Source of the DNA: JAJISG01 sp964347345
Lineage (GTDB): Archaea > Thermoplasmatota > Thermoplasmata > RBG-16-68-12 > JAJISG01
Reading direction: 5' to 3'
Assembly (NCBI GenBank): GCA_964347345.1
Contig: CAYFYB010000013.1
Location: 1-45,612, forward strand
Length of the DNA stretch: 45,612 nt
Numbering within the stretch: position 1 is the first letter of the stretch; every line of letters starts with the position of its first letter. The position numbers and the translations under genes were made by a program. The notes below the pieces were generated by a model. It was not told where the DNA came from. It ran no database searches and saw nothing but the letters and a program-made list of their open reading frames with translations. Positions 16,568-25,282 of the stretch are shown here, in pieces.

Positions 16568-17475
16568 CAGCGGCCACCCTCCACTATCTGAAGGAAGACC
16601 TCCTCCAGGCTGCGAGCCTCCACCCCCAGGTAGCGTATCTGCACTCCCGCCTCGAAGGCCGCCTGGAATATCCGATCCTCCACCCCATCCCCCTTGTCAA
16701 CCCGGACGAGGGTGGCATCTACCTGCGCCACCACCCCCTTCTCTTCGAGAGCCGTCCTGAAGGCGTCCACGTCGCCCTTGATGCGGACCCTCAGGGTGTT
16801 CAGACCCCGTCCGAGGAGTTCCTTCAGCTCACCTTCCGCGACCACCTGGCCGCCGTTGATGATGACCACGTGCCTGCAGATGTTCTCCACATCGGGCAGC
16901 AGATGACTAGATACGAGGAGGCTCTTCCCCTTCATCCTCGAGATGGCCTTGAGGAGGTCCAGCATCTCCGACCGGCCCTCCGGGTCCAGGCCCGCCGTAG
17001 GCTCGTCGAACAGGAAGAGGTCCGGGTCGTGGACCAGGGCCTGGGCCAGCTTGGCCCGCTGCCTCATCCCCGTCGAGTACTCCTCCACCTTCCTGTACCT
17101 CTCCTCCCCCACCCCAACGAAGTCCAGCATGTCGTGGGCCCTGCTCAGGGCGGTGTTGGCGTCCAGACCGCTGACCCGCCCCATGTAGGCCACCAGGCCA
17201 ATCCCCGTCATCTCCGGGATGAGGCACTCATGCTCAGGCATGTAGCCTATACGCTCCCGGATGGCCAGGGGCCTGGAACTACAGTCGTAGCTCATCACAG
17301 CGGCTCTGCCCGAAGTAGGTCTCAGAAGGCCCAGGAGCAAACGAAGGAAGGTTGTCTTCCCGGCGCCGTTGGGGCCCAGGAGTCCGATGGTACCCTCGGG
17401 CATGTCGACGGTGAGGCCATCGAGGGCGAGGACGTCCCCGAAGCGCTTGGTGAGGCCTTCGGCTTGGATGATCAT
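16567..17475 (-). CDS. ABC-2 type exporter ATPase
   Basis: ABC ATPase of 302 residues: Walker A GPNGAGKTT at 34-42, YMPEHE in the Q-loop position, signature YSTGMRQR at 133-140, Walker B LFLFDEPTAGLDP from 153, and a C-terminal domain of about 90 residues. ATG 17475 has no Shine-Dalgarno; a weak T-rich element near 17497-17507 lies about 27 bases upstream, so it may also have its own leaderless start besides read-through from 17527. Confidence 0.92.
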   Translation of the reverse strand: MIIQAEGLTKRFGDVLALDGLTVDMPEGTIGLLGPNGAGKTTFLRLLLGLLRPTSGRAAVMSYDCSSRPLAIRERIGYMPEHECLIPEMTGIGLVAYMGRVSGLDANTALSRAHDMLDFVGVGEERYRKVEEYSTGMRQRAKLAQALVHDPDLFLFDEPTAGLDPEGRSEMLDLLKAISRMKGKSLLVSSHLLPDVENICRHVVIINGGQVVAEGELKELLGRGLNTLRVRIKGDVDAFRTALEEKGVVAQVDATLVRVDKGDGVEDRIFQAAFEAGVQIRYLGVEARSLEEVFLQIVEGGR

Positions 17476-17526
17476 GCTGACATATCGTAGTCACGGCTTC
17501 GGAAAAAGGTTTCCTTTCAGCACTCG

Positions 17527-18492
17527 TCACAGCCCCTTCCTGCGCTCCCTCCAGAAGAAGTAGAGCAGCAGGGCTGCAGGTATGACTAGGATGCCGCCCA
17601 GGAAAGCGGGCTGTTGCCAGAAGGGTGTCTCCGACGGCAGGGAGTAAGAGTACGACTCCAGGGTGGCATTCCCCATCTCGACGTCCCCGCTGAAGAACTG
17701 AAACAGGACGGCGTTACCCACCTCGTTGGAGTAGAAAGCCACTTGTCTGGTCCCCTGGAAAAGGATCAGAAAGGGCAGGGCGGCCGTGCCATTGACCGTC
17801 TCTGTCTCTACCCTGAGGGCCTTGAAGGTGCCCGCCGGAACTTTCACGTCGTGGCCTCCTGTGATGTTGAGGCGGAGGACAGACTCAGCATCGATGGTCG
17901 AGGTGTTATCCACCTGGCTTCCGCCGAAAGAGAAAGTGAAATCGGACTCCAGGTGGGTGGGGACGTCGACCACCCTCTCTCCCACCGTAAGGGGATACGC
18001 AGGAAACGAATCTCGGGGAGTGTTGCTCAGCAACATCTCGAAGCTCGCGGAGTAGTCAATAGTTAACACGAAGGCCGTGACTGAGAGCTCAAAGTCGGCA
18101 CTGGCCTGGACCTCCAGGGGCATGAAGTACGGCGTCTCATAGCTCTCCACCTGGGACACCCCCACTGTTCCCGCCAAGGTGGCTACCACGTCCGTCTGCT
18201 CCACGGTTGTAGATAACTCACCTTCGAGGGAGAAGTCACTGGTCCAGGACAAGGTGGTCCGTGACCCCTCAATGGAGGTGACCCTTGCGTCACTGATCCC
18301 TCGGATGCCGACGGACCCTGCTGAGTCGTTGAAACCCGCCAGACCGGCAACCTCGCCCTCCACGGTGTACCTCCAGCGGTTGCTGACGTCGTAGGTTGGA
18401 GCGTTCAGAGCATCGTCTGGTTGGGCTGCACTGAGCGATGCAAGGAGCAGGAAGACAGCGAGAAGGCCTACCGCAGCACGAGCCAGGCTCAT
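17527..18492 (-). CDS. Secreted, C-terminally anchored surface protein (unknown family)
   Basis: I do not recognise the family. The 321 residues have a clear signal peptide (MSLARAAVGLLAVFLLLASLSAAQ), an all-beta-looking outer region with several N-glycosylation sequons, and a C-terminal helix (FLGGILVIPAALLLYFFW) followed by RERRKGL, so the bulk lies outside the cell. ATG 18504 is also in frame, but the TATA element at 18513-18521 is only 13 bases from it and 25 from ATG 18492. It heads the run of three ABC-2 pairs, suggesting it assists or receives the exported substrate. Confidence 0.8.
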   Translation of the reverse strand: MSLARAAVGLLAVFLLLASLSAAQPDDALNAPTYDVSNRWRYTVEGEVAGLAGFNDSAGSVGIRGISDARVTSIEGSRTTLSWTSDFSLEGELSTTVEQTDVVATLAGTVGVSQVESYETPYFMPLEVQASADFELSVTAFVLTIDYSASFEMLLSNTPRDSFPAYPLTVGERVVDVPTHLESDFTFSFGGSQVDNTSTIDAESVLRLNITGGHDVKVPAGTFKALRVETETVNGTAALPFLILFQGTRQVAFYSNEVGNAVLFQFFSGDVEMGNATLESYSYSLPSETPFWQQPAFLGGILVIPAALLLYFFWRERRKGL

Positions 18493-18512
18493 CCCTCCTT
18501 TCATGCCCTGTG

Positions 18513-18521
18513 CCTATAAGG
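18513..18521 (-). promoter_or_regulatory. TATA box of the three-exporter run
   Basis: CCTATAAGG (minus: CCTTATAGG) centred 25 bases upstream of ATG 18492, giving a leaderless start for the secreted protein and probably the whole run to 11342. Confidence 0.55.
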
Positions 18522-18744
18522 AGCTATTGATGCGGGTCCGTGGCGTAGCGATGGGGATGCGCAATGGACGGGGGCCGAGGGGCAGGACTACCATCTCGGT
18601 ATCGCCGCCCCAAGGCTGAGGCACTCCGGTGTCCCCCCGAAGACCCACCTGGACCGGTGGCTGGAGTGCTCTCAGGGGCATGGCTGGCTTCAGTCGAATC
18701 CTCCGGCTCTTCATCGAGACGAGGGGTCCGCTCAGTCCCAGAGC

Positions 18745-21147
18745 CTAACTGACGAAGGTTATCCGGAGGCTGAAGCTCTCGGCGCTGTCAAAGACCGCGT
18801 AGCCCACGACGTACAGCGTTAGCCTTGTGTTCTTCTTCAGATCGGTAACACCGGCGCGCTCAGGCGCGTTCAGCGTCGCTCCATCGACGTTGAAGGTGTC
18901 CCCGACCAGAATGTAGAGGTCCAGATCCGCCGTTGGGTATGTAGTCCAGTCGTTAGACCACCAGAGCTCAACGATGGCCCCCGTTGCCCCCTTCGGGAGC
19001 TTCAGGCTGAACGCTGCCACGCCATTGTGGGGAACTGATCCCACCAACTCGAGGTCAGGGGCCATGTCTGGCTTCTCGGTGACACTGATGGCGACCTTCC
19101 CAGAGACGGGACCCTTGCTGGTCCAGTCGTTCTCGATCACCACTTTGACGAAGCCGGGTTCGATGGGGGCTCTGCGGGTGAATGGATCGAGGAATACGCC
19201 CGTTACTGCGCCAGACCAAGACGTCTCCCAATCCGTCACCTTGAAGCTCGCATCTCCCCAGACGTTGGCGCTGTCGATGTAGTAAGCGTAGGTGGTCCGC
19301 TTGGCACTCTGAATGTAGACCTCGAAGCTGTTCAGTCCGAGGGGGTTCCGGACACCCACGTCCACTCCTGTCAGGCTCACCGTAATGGAGTCGGTGTCAG
19401 CAGTGGCGACGAAAACGTAGGTGAGGGCCATGCCCGGCCCCAGTCTGTCAATCATCGCCGTGAACTCTCCGGAGCCGACGATATCGGTGTTCCTGATGTC
19501 CTCCAAGTGTCCTACGGGGTCTAGGGGCGTGGCGACGTCGCCGTACGATGGGTCCGTCACGAGGGCGACGAGCGCGTTCCAGGCATTCAGATAGCCGCTT
19601 CCCTGATCCCACGGACCGTAGCCGTCAATCCACACCGCTCCTCCCGTTATGGCCTGCTTGAAGTCCTCGGGAGAGGCCGCAGGGATGAGGGCTTCGGCGT
19701 AGGTGTTCAGGAGAGAGACGGCTCCTGAGACCGCAGGGGTTGCCATGGAGGTGCCTGAGACGAATGCGAGGCCGTCGGGTGAGGTGGGGCTTGGGAAGGC
19801 AGAGAGGACGAAGAGTCCTGTCGCACTCACGTCGGGCTTACCCCGGCCGTCCGAGGTGGGTCCCCTGCTGCTGAAGGCATAGATCTGCGGGATATCGCTG
19901 ACGAAGAGGCTCTGGCCTATCCCGGGAACACCGAAGTTCCAGTCCCAGAAGGCCTTCGTGTTGACGGGGTGCGCGGCGGCTGCTATGGTCAGCCCAGAGT
20001 TTGCTGATCCCGGGCTCGCCACCGTCATCGGTGCTGGACCCTCGTTCCCCGCAGCGCTTACGACGGTGATGCCCACGGAGGAGGCCACGTCGACGGTGCG
20101 GTCCTCAAGGTCCCTACCATCGAACATGTTGGGGCCCCCGAGGCTCATGCTGATAACGTCAACGTCCATTCCTTGGTTGACCTTCAGGTCGATGGCGTGC
20201 TCGATGCCAGCAATGATGATGGACTCAGAAACGCCGGCCCCAGTGTGGGGGAAGACCTTGATGATGTAGAGCGGGCTGAGGGGGGCCATTCCCAGGAGCG
20301 GGACTATCTTGTACCCGGGGAAACCGAACACGCCGGCATCCTGCAGTGGGAGACCCGAGTACCTCTTGATCGCCTGGAGCAGCGAGCTTCCTGACTTCAA
20401 GATTATCGCCCCGTGGCCCGCCAAGATCCCGGCCACATGGCTTCCATGCCAGTGATTCTCCACCGAATCGAAGCCCTCAAACTCCGTCCCCACGTCCGGG
20501 CTGATGTCGACACCACCGATGACTGAGCCCGAGAGCATGAAGTGATTGGACCAGATGCCCGTGTCTATGATCACGGCCAGGGAACCCTGGCCGAGGCTTC
20601 CAGTGGACCAGACCGCATTGGCACCCATCGCCACGTAGTTGTAATAGGTGTTGGGCTCCAGCAATCCGATCTGCTCTTCGGTCAGAGTGATGGCCTCCGC
20701 GCCATCCAAAGAGAACACCGATGGCATCTCGACGAGAGCATCTAGCTCGGCCATACTAGGACTCGAACTTGCCATCGACCTCTCCACGTCCAGGTAGATC
20801 ATGGAGACGGCCGGTAGCATGGCCAGGTCCAGGATTCTGGAAGCGGGCATGGTCGCCGCCAGGGCATCGATGTATCTGTAGGAGAAGGCCACCGTGCCTC
20901 CCCAGGCCTTGATGATGCTCTGCACTTGATTCGCGGGGCCGTTCGTTGCTATCAGGAGTCTAATCGACTCCTGGCCGTCGCCCAGGGCCTTCAGGACACC
21001 TGGGGACAGTTTGCCGTACGGACTGGTGTCGAGAAGGAACCCTCCTGGAACGGCCTCGAGGCCTACCAGAGCGCCCAAAGATAGGGCTGAGGCTCCTGCG
21101 ACCACCAGTGCGACCAAAATCGAAAGCGTTTTCCTTCCTTGCAACAC
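18745..21147 (-). CDS. Secreted subtilisin-like serine protease (S8)
   Basis: Secreted endopeptidase of 800 residues. After a signal peptide (about 1-30) comes a pro-region with the I9-like fold (about 60-125), then the catalytic domain with Asp195 (VIIDTG), His234 (HGSHVAG), oxyanion Asn368 (AAGNEG) and Ser467 (SGTSMATP), all intact. The last 260 residues form a beta-rich domain containing LDLYILVGD, like pre-peptidase C-terminal domains. No C-terminal anchor is seen. Start GTG 21147 follows AGGAGGGGA closely. It points the same way as the exporter run beginning at 18492, 240 bases on, so it may mature or degrade exported proteins. Confidence 0.95.
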   Translation of the reverse strand: MLQGRKTLSILVALVVAGASALSLGALVGLEAVPGGFLLDTSPYGKLSPGVLKALGDGQESIRLLIATNGPANQVQSIIKAWGGTVAFSYRYIDALAATMPASRILDLAMLPAVSMIYLDVERSMASSSPSMAELDALVEMPSVFSLDGAEAITLTEEQIGLLEPNTYYNYVAMGANAVWSTGSLGQGSLAVIIDTGIWSNHFMLSGSVIGGVDISPDVGTEFEGFDSVENHWHGSHVAGILAGHGAIILKSGSSLLQAIKRYSGLPLQDAGVFGFPGYKIVPLLGMAPLSPLYIIKVFPHTGAGVSESIIIAGIEHAIDLKVNQGMDVDVISMSLGGPNMFDGRDLEDRTVDVASSVGITVVSAAGNEGPAPMTVASPGSANSGLTIAAAAHPVNTKAFWDWNFGVPGIGQSLFVSDIPQIYAFSSRGPTSDGRGKPDVSATGLFVLSAFPSPTSPDGLAFVSGTSMATPAVSGAVSLLNTYAEALIPAASPEDFKQAITGGAVWIDGYGPWDQGSGYLNAWNALVALVTDPSYGDVATPLDPVGHLEDIRNTDIVGSGEFTAMIDRLGPGMALTYVFVATADTDSITVSLTGVDVGVRNPLGLNSFEVYIQSAKRTTYAYYIDSANVWGDASFKVTDWETSWSGAVTGVFLDPFTRRAPIEPGFVKVVIENDWTSKGPVSGKVAISVTEKPDMAPDLELVGSVPHNGVAAFSLKLPKGATGAIVELWWSNDWTTYPTADLDLYILVGDTFNVDGATLNAPERAGVTDLKKNTRLTLYVVGYAVFDSAESFSLRITFVS

Positions 21148-21190
21148 AATCTCCCCTCCTGAGAGAGTAGGTCGTTGTAGGATACTCTGG

Positions 21191-21198
21191 TATAAAAA
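21191..21198 (-). promoter_or_regulatory. TATA box of the subtilase gene
   Basis: TATAAAAA (minus TTTTTATA) centred about 47 bases upstream of GTG 21147. Transcription would begin near 21169, giving a short leader that includes the ribosome binding site AGGAGGGGA (21152-21160). Confidence 0.6.
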
Positions 21199-21362
21199 TC
21201 TTTGTAGAATGCGGTTAGTCTCATTGTGGTTTAACTTAACTTCGAAGCTTCTTTATTATCATTATCGAGAGCATACATCCAAGAAGTCACGCAAATGACA
21301 TGCAAGTTCTTGGGCTGGAATCTGTGAGACTTCGCCGTCTCATTCCTCTTCGCCGTCGCTTC

Positions 21363-21370
21363 CTTTTTAT
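21363..21370 (+). promoter_or_regulatory. TATA box of the fourth ABC-2 pair
   Basis: CTTTTTAT centred 26 bases before ATG 21393, with no Shine-Dalgarno in between: a leaderless archaeal promoter. It decides for ATG 21393 over the open frame further upstream. Confidence 0.6.
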
Positions 21371-21392
21371 CCTAGAAACCATAGAAGCCCTG

Positions 21393-22328
21393 ATGATCGA
21401 AATCGAGTCCCTTGTCAAGGTGTACAACGGACGAAGGGGCACGAAGGCCCTGGACAGCATCAGCTTCACAGTCCCTCGCGGGGATCTCTTCGGCTTCCTG
21501 GGTCCCAACGGAGCGGGGAAGACGACCACCATCCGCATCCTGGCCACCCTCCTCCGACCGACCTCGGGCACGGCCAGAATTGACGGCCATGACATCACGC
21601 GGGAGCCCCTGGCTATTCGAGACATCATAGGCTACATGCCTGAAAGCCCCGGATTCTACCCTCCCATGCGGGGCATGGAGCACCTCCTCTACTGGGCGGA
21701 GTTCTACGGCATACCCAAGGCGGAGAGGTTGAAGCAGGCGAAGGAGCTCCTAGCTCTCGTGGAGCTCCAGGAAGCGGCCCAGATGAAGCTGAAGGCCTAC
21801 TCCCACGGCATGAAGCAGCGGCTGGCCCTCGCTCAGGCCCTTCTGAACGATGCCCCCGTCCTCATCATGGACGAGCCTGCTGGAGGTCTGGATCCCGCAG
21901 GCATGCGCTTCTTCCGGCAGCTCATGAAGCGGTTGAATTCGCAGGGCAAGACCATCTTCCTCTCGTCCCACCTTCTATCCGAGGTAGAGATGACCTGCGA
22001 CACGGTGGGCGTGATCAACAAAGGGAAGATTGTGGAGGTCAGCGACCTGTCGACCCTCCAGAAACGGATAGCATCCACTCGAGAAAACGCCATCCGGATA
22101 GAGACCGATGGTGTCAGCGAAGAGGCGGTTGCGGCGGTGAAGTCCATCGAGGGAGTTAGGCAGGTGGAGGTGAAGAACAACGTCCTTACCGTCGTGGTGG
22201 AGCGCGGTAGCGATCTGGCAGCCGACATCAATGCTGCCCTCGTCTCTCGGGGCTCCAAGGTGAGATCTCTCCGGCAGGAGGACGTGCGGTTGGAGGATGT
22301 CTTCGTGGCCCTGACGGGAGGGAAGTAG
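21393..22328 (+). CDS. ABC-2 type exporter ATPase
   Basis: ABC ATPase of 311 residues, from MIEIESLVKVYNGRRG. Walker A GPNGAGKTT, YMPESPGFYP in the Q-loop position, signature YSHGMKQR, Walker B VLIMDEPAGGLDP, H-loop LSSHLL. A C-terminal domain of about 90 residues follows, ending in LEDVFVALTGGK. The frame is open upstream to 21300, but that stretch has no family similarity and lies above the promoter. The permease begins at the next base after its stop. Confidence 0.92.
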   Translation: MIEIESLVKVYNGRRGTKALDSISFTVPRGDLFGFLGPNGAGKTTTIRILATLLRPTSGTARIDGHDITREPLAIRDIIGYMPESPGFYPPMRGMEHLLYWAEFYGIPKAERLKQAKELLALVELQEAAQMKLKAYSHGMKQRLALAQALLNDAPVLIMDEPAGGLDPAGMRFFRQLMKRLNSQGKTIFLSSHLLSEVEMTCDTVGVINKGKIVEVSDLSTLQKRIASTRENAIRIETDGVSEEAVAAVKSIEGVRQVEVKNNVLTVVVERGSDLAADINAALVSRGSKVRSLRQEDVRLEDVFVALTGGK

Positions 22329-23732
22329 GTGACCTACAACCCCCTCAGACCGATATATGTCGTCTCCAAGAAGGAGTTGAGGACGAACCTCCTGAGCGTC
22401 AGAATGATCGTCCTGGTCTCTATCTTCGCCCTGGCTGTCGTCGGTGCCTCCTACGGTTTCTCTGGATTTTCCATCGCCCCCGGTACAGAGGAGCAGTTGG
22501 CGGTGTGGGTACACCCAGTGATGCAGGAAAGTGAGTTGGGAATTGTGACTTTCGTCTCTGATGCCTGGGGTTTTCCCCATGTCGATACGGACGTGCAACT
22601 CTACAGGCAGCCCGACCAAGGGTCTCAGGTTCTCCTGGATACGAAGAAAACGGACAGCAATGGCTTCGTGCGTTTCCTCAACCTCGCCGAAGGCTCCTAC
22701 GCAATCACCGTCAGTCTGGGAACCTTCAGCTGGGGCACTGGAATCTACCTGAGCCCCGAGGTGCTGCAGCGCAACCTCTCATTCGAATATCAAACCTTCG
22801 ACCTCGATGACTCTGGGTTCAGGGATGAAATGGCCATGCACTTCCTGGACACAGGAGGCGACATTCCTCAAGGAGTTCGGGTTTACTTGGAAGGTGATGA
22901 TGTCGGAAGTCCGGATTCCAAAGGCTTCCTCTCTGTCCAGCTCAATGAGGGGGAAAACAACATCACCATCGAATACCAGGGTGAGAGTTACGATATCACA
23001 GCTTTCGCATGGGAATCACCGGTTGGGATGGACCCCTTCACCTTCGGACCTGACGGCGTGCTCTTCTTCATCGCCTTCATCTTCGGGGCCCTCCTCCTCC
23101 CCATCGTCGCCATCGCCCTCTCCTTCGACAGCATCTTCAAGGAGAAGGCCCAGGGCTCGGCGGACCTGCTGCTGTACAGGCCCGCTTCCTGGAGGTCTGT
23201 CGCGGTAGGGAAGTTTCTGGGGGTTTTCGCAGCGGCAGCCCTGCCTGTGACGGCCGTCAACCTGACCGGCGTCCTCATCATCACCGCGGTGTCGGGAACC
23301 TCACCCAGCCTCGCTTTCGCCACGGGCTTCATCGTGTTCTCCCTCTTCCTCCTGGCCGTCTACATCCTCTTGGCGCAGACCCTCTCCACCGTGGCCAAGA
23401 CTGCAGGCACAGCCATCCTCTTTGCCATCGTCCTCTGGTTCGTCTACAACGCCCTCTGGAGTGTTGTCATCTTTCTCGTCACGCTGGTCCTGGGCCTCGG
23501 CCCTGGTTCTAGGGAGTACTTCGTGATAGCCGCCTACCTCGGCCTCGCGAACCCCAACGGCATCTACCAGAGCCTGTTCGGGTTCGTCCTTCCAGAGGGT
23601 CTGGAGTTCTTCGGGACACCGGTCGGCGGTTTTGCCTTGCCCGCATGGGCCATTCCCGTCGCCGCTATCCTATGGTTGGCAATTCTCGTCGTCCTCTTCC
23701 TAGAGCTTTTCAACAGGAAAGCCGCTGCCTGA
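22329..23732 (+). CDS. ABC-2 type permease with beta-sandwich ectodomain
   Basis: Permease of 467 residues. Helix 1 (about 27-45) is followed by an outer domain of about 190 residues, then five to six helices from about 240, including the SFDSIFKEKAQGSADLLLYRP elbow split here into SFDSIFKEK and GSADLLLYRP. The outer domain seems to hold two repeats, each with a strand pattern like carboxypeptidase regulatory domains: VQLYRQPDQ..DSNGFVRFLNLAEGSY and VRVYLEGDD..DSKGFLSVQLNEGEN. The start is GTG directly after the ATPase stop. The layout parallels the pentapeptide-repeat permease at 11955 but with a different fold. Confidence 0.85.
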   Translation: MTYNPLRPIYVVSKKELRTNLLSVRMIVLVSIFALAVVGASYGFSGFSIAPGTEEQLAVWVHPVMQESELGIVTFVSDAWGFPHVDTDVQLYRQPDQGSQVLLDTKKTDSNGFVRFLNLAEGSYAITVSLGTFSWGTGIYLSPEVLQRNLSFEYQTFDLDDSGFRDEMAMHFLDTGGDIPQGVRVYLEGDDVGSPDSKGFLSVQLNEGENNITIEYQGESYDITAFAWESPVGMDPFTFGPDGVLFFIAFIFGALLLPIVAIALSFDSIFKEKAQGSADLLLYRPASWRSVAVGKFLGVFAAAALPVTAVNLTGVLIITAVSGTSPSLAFATGFIVFSLFLLAVYILLAQTLSTVAKTAGTAILFAIVLWFVYNALWSVVIFLVTLVLGLGPGSREYFVIAAYLGLANPNGIYQSLFGFVLPEGLEFFGTPVGGFALPAWAIPVAAILWLAILVVLFLELFNRKAAA

Positions 23733-23779
23733 GCCGAGAACTGGAGAAGAACGTTTGCGTCTGCCACGAAGCGGACCCG

Positions 23780-24190
23780 CTATCCCTCCTCCGTGAACCT
23801 GATATACAGGTACATCGGGCCCGCCATCTTTGCCACGGTGGTACCCCTCTCCGTCAGGGAGTAGAGGACCCGAGGAGGCCTCCTGTCGACCACCTCCCGC
23901 TGAACCCATCCTTTCTTCTCCAGGGACCTGAGCCTAAGAGAGAGGGTCCTGGAGCTGATGCCCATAAGGAGCTTCCCAAGCTCCGAGAAGCTGAGCTCCC
24001 CCGTCCTGTATAGGAAGTAGATGATGGGGACCGTCCACTTCCTCGTGACAGACTCTATGATCCTAGCGCTCGTCTCGGCCTCCTCAAAGGGGTCGATCTC
24101 CTCCTGCATGTCTTCGGCCAGCCCCTCGGTGAAGCGCACACACTGGTTCGCGAACTTGGCGAACCTCTCTTCCAAATCCCTTCTCTGCAT
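23780..24190 (-). CDS. HxlR-type winged-helix transcriptional regulator
   Basis: DNA-binding regulator of 136 residues. An N-terminal segment of about 40 acidic residues precedes the HxlR core: KWTVPIIYFLYRTGELSFSELGK, split as KWTVPIIYFL at 51-60 and LSFSELGKLL at 67-75, the recognition helix ISSRTLSLRLRSLEKKG, and the wing ending in YSLTERG. ATG 24190 follows GGAGG by four bases. It is transcribed away from the membrane-fused ATPase gene at 24291 with a shared 100-base region, so it probably controls itself and that exporter. It has no CxxC redox pair at the N-terminus of the core. Confidence 0.85.
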   Translation of the reverse strand: MQRRDLEERFAKFANQCVRFTEGLAEDMQEEIDPFEEAETSARIIESVTRKWTVPIIYFLYRTGELSFSELGKLLMGISSRTLSLRLRSLEKKGWVQREVVDRRPPRVLYSLTERGTTVAKMAGPMYLYIRFTEEG

Positions 24191-24240
24191 GATGCCTCCT
24201 TTACCAGAGATTACTAATGGCTGATAAGGAAACTGAAGGG

Positions 24241-24260
24241 CTTTTATACATTTTAAATGT
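24241..24260 (+). promoter_or_regulatory. TATA box with overlapping inverted repeat in the regulator/exporter intergenic region
   Basis: CTTTTATAC (24241-24249) is a TATA box for the gene at 24291, whose AGGTG ribosome site lies at 24281-24285. It overlaps ACATTT-T-AAATGT (24248-24260), a perfect six-base inverted repeat, and a second pair TAGTG (24260-24264) / CACTA (24277-24281) follows. These are candidate operators for the divergent HxlR-type regulator. Confidence 0.5.
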
Positions 24261-24290
24261 AGTGTCCTAAGTAAACCACTAGGTGTCCCG

Positions 24291-25280
24291 ATGAAGCCCT
24301 ACAAGCCCCTCGCCCTCTTCTTCGCCACCATCGGCATCGCAGCGGCCCTCGTCACAGTATTCGATCAGATTTACGGCTTGAGGATTGGCTACCTAGACCC
24401 CTTCTACGACGGCGTCGGCCAGGAACTCCTAATCACTACCCTGATCCTGATCCTTGCGGGCTTATTCCTCGTGCTGCACCAAGTGAGGGTCCTCAGGGAG
24501 GAGCTGGAGGAGAGAAGGCGAGAGGACGTCGTCAACGGGCGGGTCGGACAAGGAACGTCCCAGGTCGTCGTGGCCCCGCCGGACGGACAGCCCCTGGTGA
24601 GGGCAGTGGGCATGACCAAGGTCTACGACACTGGGAAGGTGAAGGTGGATGCCCTGAGGGGCATCGAACTCGAAGTCAAGAAGGGGGAGATGGTGGTCAT
24701 CATGGGTCCCTCAGGCTGCGGGAAGACAACCCTCCTCAACTGTCTTTCCGGCATCGACGACGTCACCCAGGGAGATGTCTACATCCGGGGCATGAACCTC
24801 TCCGACTTGAAGGACGCGGAGAGGACGGACTACAGAGCGGCCAGAATGGGCTTCGTCTTCCAGTCCTACAACCTCATACCCGTTTTGACGGCGGTGGAGA
24901 ATGTGGAGCTGCCCCTCCTCATCCTGGGGGTCGATCCGAAGGACTCCAGGCGGAGGGCCCTGGAGGCCATGGTCGCTGTCGGCCTGGAGGAGGAGGCCCT
25001 GAGGAAGCCCATGGAGATGTCCGGGGGCCAGCAGCAGCGGGTCGCCATTGCTAGGGCCATCGTGAACGAGCCTGAGGTGGTCTTCGCCGATGAGCCCACG
25101 GGCAACCTGGACAGTGAGACGAGCCAGGAGGTGGTGTCCCTCCTGAGGGAGTTGAACAGGTCCAGACGCCTTACATTGGTCATGGTCACCCACGACCCGA
25201 CCATAAGTCAGCATGCGGACCGCATCCTCACCATGAGGAGCGGCCAGATCGTGGAGGAGAAGAGGCTCCAGGAGGCTTGA
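24291..25280 (+). CDS. LolD/MacB-type ABC ATPase with two N-terminal membrane helices
   Basis: 329 residues. Helices at about 6-26 and 46-66 are joined by a short outer loop; a charged linker (67-98) leads to a complete LolD-like ATPase: Walker A GPSGCGKTT at 139-147, Q-loop Q191, signature MSGGQQQR at 243-250, Walker B VVFADEPTGNLDS from 263, and VTHD. LolD/MacB ATPases of ABC3-type systems are normally soluble, so the membrane fusion is unusual. It overlaps or abuts the large FtsX-like permease that follows, and together they should form a mechanotransmitting exporter of peptides, lipids or surface proteins. Confidence 0.9.
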   Translation: MKPYKPLALFFATIGIAAALVTVFDQIYGLRIGYLDPFYDGVGQELLITTLILILAGLFLVLHQVRVLREELEERRREDVVNGRVGQGTSQVVVAPPDGQPLVRAVGMTKVYDTGKVKVDALRGIELEVKKGEMVVIMGPSGCGKTTLLNCLSGIDDVTQGDVYIRGMNLSDLKDAERTDYRAARMGFVFQSYNLIPVLTAVENVELPLLILGVDPKDSRRRALEAMVAVGLEEEALRKPMEMSGGQQQRVAIARAIVNEPEVVFADEPTGNLDSETSQEVVSLLRELNRSRRLTLVMVTHDPTISQHADRILTMRSGQIVEEKRLQEA

Positions 25281-25282
25281 CC

